This document shows positions 13,542 to 16,298 of a stretch of DNA of 16,298 nt, in pieces. The stretch's first letter is position 1. Each line of letters begins with the position of its first letter. The DNA comes from an uncultured Veillonella sp. (GTDB lineage: Bacteria > Bacillota > Negativicutes > Veillonellales > Veillonellaceae), in the NCBI GenBank assembly GCA_915066865.1, contig CAJZEE010000049.1, forward strand, positions 1-16,298. The letters are read 5' to 3'. A program made the position numbers and the translations under genes. Below the pieces are notes generated by a model. It did no database searches. It had not been told where the DNA came from and saw only the letters and a list, made by a program, of their open reading frames with translations.

Positions 13542-16298
13542 TATGCTAGATCCTCCTTCACATCTTCAAATGCTACTGTTAATAATCGCGATACACCGCG
13601 TTCCACCATGGTTACCCCTTGAAGTACTTCGGCGGCTTCCATCGTCTTTTTACGGTGAGATACAACGATAAATTGTGTTTCTTTATTTATTCGATTTAAG
13701 TAAGAGCTAAATCGTTCAACATTAGCTTCATCAAGCGCCGCGTCAACTTCGTCAAGCACACAGAACGGAGCTGGACGATAATCAAGGAATGAGAACAATA
13801 AAGCGATAACCGTAAGAGCACGCTCGCCACCCGATAAGAGTGTCAATTGTTGACGCTTTTTCCCTGGTGGTTGAATGTAGAAGTCGATACCACCCGTCAA
13901 AATATTATCTGGATCAGTAAGTACAATTTGCGCAGTACCGCCACCAAACAATTGGCTGAATACTTCTTGGAATCTACGGCCTACCACATCCAATACATCG
14001 TATAGCTGTGTACTCATCGCCTTATCCATTTCGGCAATAACCGCCTGTAATTGCGCCTTTGCCGTATCTAAATCAGCTAATTGTGTGCTTAAGAAATCAT
14101 AGCGTTCTTTAGTCTCTTCGTATTCCTCAACGGCATTTGGATTGACTGGACCCAATTCGGCAATTTCGGCCATCAAACGAGCTTGCTCATCCTTCCAATC
14201 GTTAACGGAGCCTTCAATGCGAAGGGTTTGTGCATCTTCCAAAGTAAAGCCTAGCTCTTGTAATTCTTCTACAAAGCGCTCACAGTCCATGCGATGACGT
14301 GTAATTTTACCTTCCATATCAACAAGGCGACCTTGCACCACTTTATAGCGTTGATTCAATCGGTCTTGCTCACTGAGGATAGATTCCATTTCCTCGCGCT
14401 CCGTAGATGTTTTATCATAAGCTTCATCGCGAAGAGCACGTAATCGTACAACCTCAGCCGTAGCAGAAGCCAACTCTTGTTCTGCAACTTCCTGAGCCAT
14501 AGGTATTTCCTCTTCATAGCGTTGTGTAGTACTAACTAACAAATTATGAAGTGGTGTTAAGCGCTCAATAATACTAGAAATAGACTGATTACGCTGTTCA
14601 CGTTGTGATTCCCGTTCCTGAATAGTATGTCGCAAGGTATCACAAGTAAGGCGAGCTTCTGTAAAAGCTTCATACGCCTCTTGTTGCACCTTTTGCAACA
14701 CGGTCAATCGATCCATCAACGCCCCTTGATTACCATCCACACCATGATTCTCTTGCAAGGAAGCTAATACTGTTTCTTGATCTTTCAAGTTAGCTGTTGT
14801 AGTAGACAAATCAATATCAATTTGTACTAAACGTTGCTCTTCTTCATGAAGAACACGTTTCTTACGATCCAATTGATTTTGTATATTTTGTACCTTTGTT
14901 TCGCTAGCCACATAAAGTAAATTTGTATGCTGATAGCTTTCATCAAGAGTCGCTTGTTCCTTTTCAGCCTCTTCAACCCGTTTCTCAAGGCGTTCTAAGT
15001 TAGCTATTAAGGAACGAATTTGTCCTTCAATTTGTACCAGTTCTTGTTCAAGACTAGTAGCCTCTTCCTTGCGGCTCAATACAGAAGCACGCTTGCGCTT
15101 TGTGGCACCACCGGTTAAAGAACCACCAGGTTGAAATTGTTCCCCCGTAAGAGTTACGATGCGCAATTGCTGATTGTATTTTTTCTGTAATCCAATGGCA
15201 TCATCCATGGAAGATACTACCAAGGTGCGACCCAATAAGTATTGGAAAATATGGGCGTACTTATTATCAAAGGAAATACAATCAACAGCAGTGCCTAATA
15301 CACAGCTTTCATGTAAAGCCGATGTATCATATGGTTTACCTTTAACAGAATCCATCGGCAAGAAGGTTACGCGACCACCTTGGATAGATTTCAAATAATT
15401 GACACTTTCCGCAGCAGCGCGAGCTGTAGTAGTCACAACATGGTTAACACTTCCTCCTAAGGCCGTTTCGATAGCCGTAGTATATTTGTCCTCTACCGTA
15501 AAGAGATCGCCAACAGCGCCCGTGATTTGTTCGTGCCAAGAACCTTTACCATTGAGGATATTCTTTGTGCCTTCTAAGTAACCTTCGTGCTGTTCCTCCC
15601 ACTGTGCTAATAGTTCTAATCGACCTTTTGCACGTTGTTCTTGAGTGCGCAGCTTTTGTAATTCCTTACGCTCTTCACGCACTTTCATAGCCGCATCCTT
15701 AGCATCATCAACGAGGGCTTGTCGTTTAGCAGCTAAGACATTAAACTTTTGACCTAACGTTTCAAATTCAGAACGAGCGACTTGTAGTTCACTATCTACC
15801 TGTGCTATTTCAGATTCTAGAATAGCACATTGATTTTTACTTTCCACCTTGCGAGCTTCTAAGCTTCGAATACTAGCCTTAGCCGTTTCAATAGCACTCA
15901 CAACTTCTAATTGACGTTGCTCAAAAGCCTCTCGATTCGATTGCAAGGATTGAAACTTAGCTTGTTCTGCCTCTACATCTTCAACAGCCTTTTTGTAACT
16001 CGCTTCTAATTCTTCTATATTAGACTCTTTTTCTACTAATTGAGCACTTTCATCTTGAATCAATTGATTTAAGATGCGCAATTGTTGCTCCTCGCCCTTT
16101 TGCGTAGCCTCTAGCTCGCTAATGCGCATAGACGTTTCATCTAATTCACGGCGCGCTGTTTTTAGTTGCTCTTCTAAGAGACGTAAGTGACCAGATAAGC
16201 GTTCTTCATCACGTTGCTTTTCAGTATATTGAGCCTCCCACAACTTAAGCTGTTCCTGCTCTTTTGACGAGGACGATTGCAATTCGTGACGACGAGCT
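13541..16298 (-). CDS. smc: Chromosome segregation protein SMC (C-terminal part)
   Basis: The condensin ATPase that organises and helps segregate the chromosome, normally with ScpA and ScpB. The frame is open to the right edge: five codons precede the TTG at 16282, so that codon is not the start. About 918 residues are visible of the usual 1,180 or so; the N-terminal head with Walker A is outside. Counting from the TTG as residue 1, a coiled coil (about 1-235) is followed by the hinge (about 238-400, with GAVGDLF and the GGSLTGG edge), the returning coil (about 405-700), the conserved GPVNPNAVEEYEE, and the C-terminal head. That head has the ABC signature LSGGE at 816-820 and Walker B plus D-loop in CVLDEVDAALDEANV (841-855). 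It ends with overlap onto ftsY. The promoter must be outside the window. Confidence 0.97.
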   Translation of the reverse strand, partial: ARRHELQSSSSKEQEQLKLWEAQYTEKQRDEERLSGHLRLLEEQLKTARRELDETSMRISELEATQKGEEQQLRILNQLIQDESAQLVEKESNIEELEASYKKAVEDVEAEQAKFQSLQSNREAFEQRQLEVVSAIETAKASIRSLEARKVESKNQCAILESEIAQVDSELQVARSEFETLGQKFNVLAAKRQALVDDAKDAAMKVREERKELQKLRTQEQRAKGRLELLAQWEEQHEGYLEGTKNILNGKGSWHEQITGAVGDLFTVEDKYTTAIETALGGSVNHVVTTTARAAAESVNYLKSIQGGRVTFLPMDSVKGKPYDTSALHESCVLGTAVDCISFDNKYAHIFQYLLGRTLVVSSMDDAIGLQKKYNQQLRIVTLTGEQFQPGGSLTGGATKRKRASVLSRKEEATSLEQELVQIEGQIRSLIANLERLEKRVEEAEKEQATLDESYQHTNLLYVASETKVQNIQNQLDRKKRVLHEEEQRLVQIDIDLSTTTANLKDQETVLASLQENHGVDGNQGALMDRLTVLQKVQQEAYEAFTEARLTCDTLRHTIQERESQREQRNQSISSIIERLTPLHNLLVSTTQRYEEEIPMAQEVAEQELASATAEVVRLRALRDEAYDKTSTEREEMESILSEQDRLNQRYKVVQGRLVDMEGKITRHRMDCERFVEELQELGFTLEDAQTLRIEGSVNDWKDEQARLMAEIAELGPVNPNAVEEYEETKERYDFLSTQLADLDTAKAQLQAVIAEMDKAMSTQLYDVLDVVGRRFQEVFSQLFGGGTAQIVLTDPDNILTGGIDFYIQPPGKKRQQLTLLSGGERALTVIALLFSFLDYRPAPFCVLDEVDAALDEANVERFSSYLNRINKETQFIVVSHRKKTMEAAEVLQGVTMVERGVSRLLTVAFEDVKEDLA

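Noticed and set aside
16267..16298. TTG at 16282 as the smc start
   Set aside because: The frame stays open upstream to the window edge, and the N-terminal ATPase head is missing, so the gene is cut by the window and not short.

Overview
The window is AT-rich chromosomal DNA. Its core genes are of Firmicutes type: SMC and FtsY adjacent, a UvrB-UvrA-UvrC set, and AAGGAGG-like ribosome binding sites. Protein style and gene order suggest a Negativicutes bacterium, most likely Veillonella or a close relative. This is inferred from memory, not from a search.

Layout, left to right. Positions 1-266 hold the start of an unrecognised minus-strand gene with a putative zinc-binding motif and a TTG start; it runs off the left edge. 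Next comes a minus-strand unit in which a TerC-family membrane protein (1896-2564) is followed by an RlmD-type 23S rRNA methyltransferase (379-1896), with stop and start overlapping. A second TerC paralogue (2766-3425) has its own promoter and a strong terminator. A NorM-type MATE transporter (3697-5055) is the only plus-strand gene. A 19-bp hairpin at 5057-5109 separates it from the convergent DNA-repair block.

Positions 5108-16298 form one minus-strand block. In transcription order it is smc (right part, runs off the right edge), ftsY, an unrecognised 127-aa protein, uvrB, uvrA and uvrC. The smc/ftsY, ftsY/127-aa and 127-aa/uvrB junctions all overlap, so these four genes are almost certainly translated from one mRNA. 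The gaps uvrB-uvrA and uvrA-uvrC are each 134 nt; only the first shows a candidate promoter and a leader hairpin.

Together the block links chromosome organisation (SMC), membrane targeting (FtsY) and the complete UvrABC nucleotide excision repair enzyme. The left part is ion or drug export plus rRNA modification. Most of the window is ordinary housekeeping DNA. The least explained items are the left-edge gene, the 127-aa protein between ftsY and uvrB, a perfect 10-bp dyad between terC and the MATE gene, and a MATE protein in which the first-helix aspartate appears to be replaced. No insertion sequence, CRISPR array, tRNA or rRNA was seen, and I found no clear new multi-gene system.
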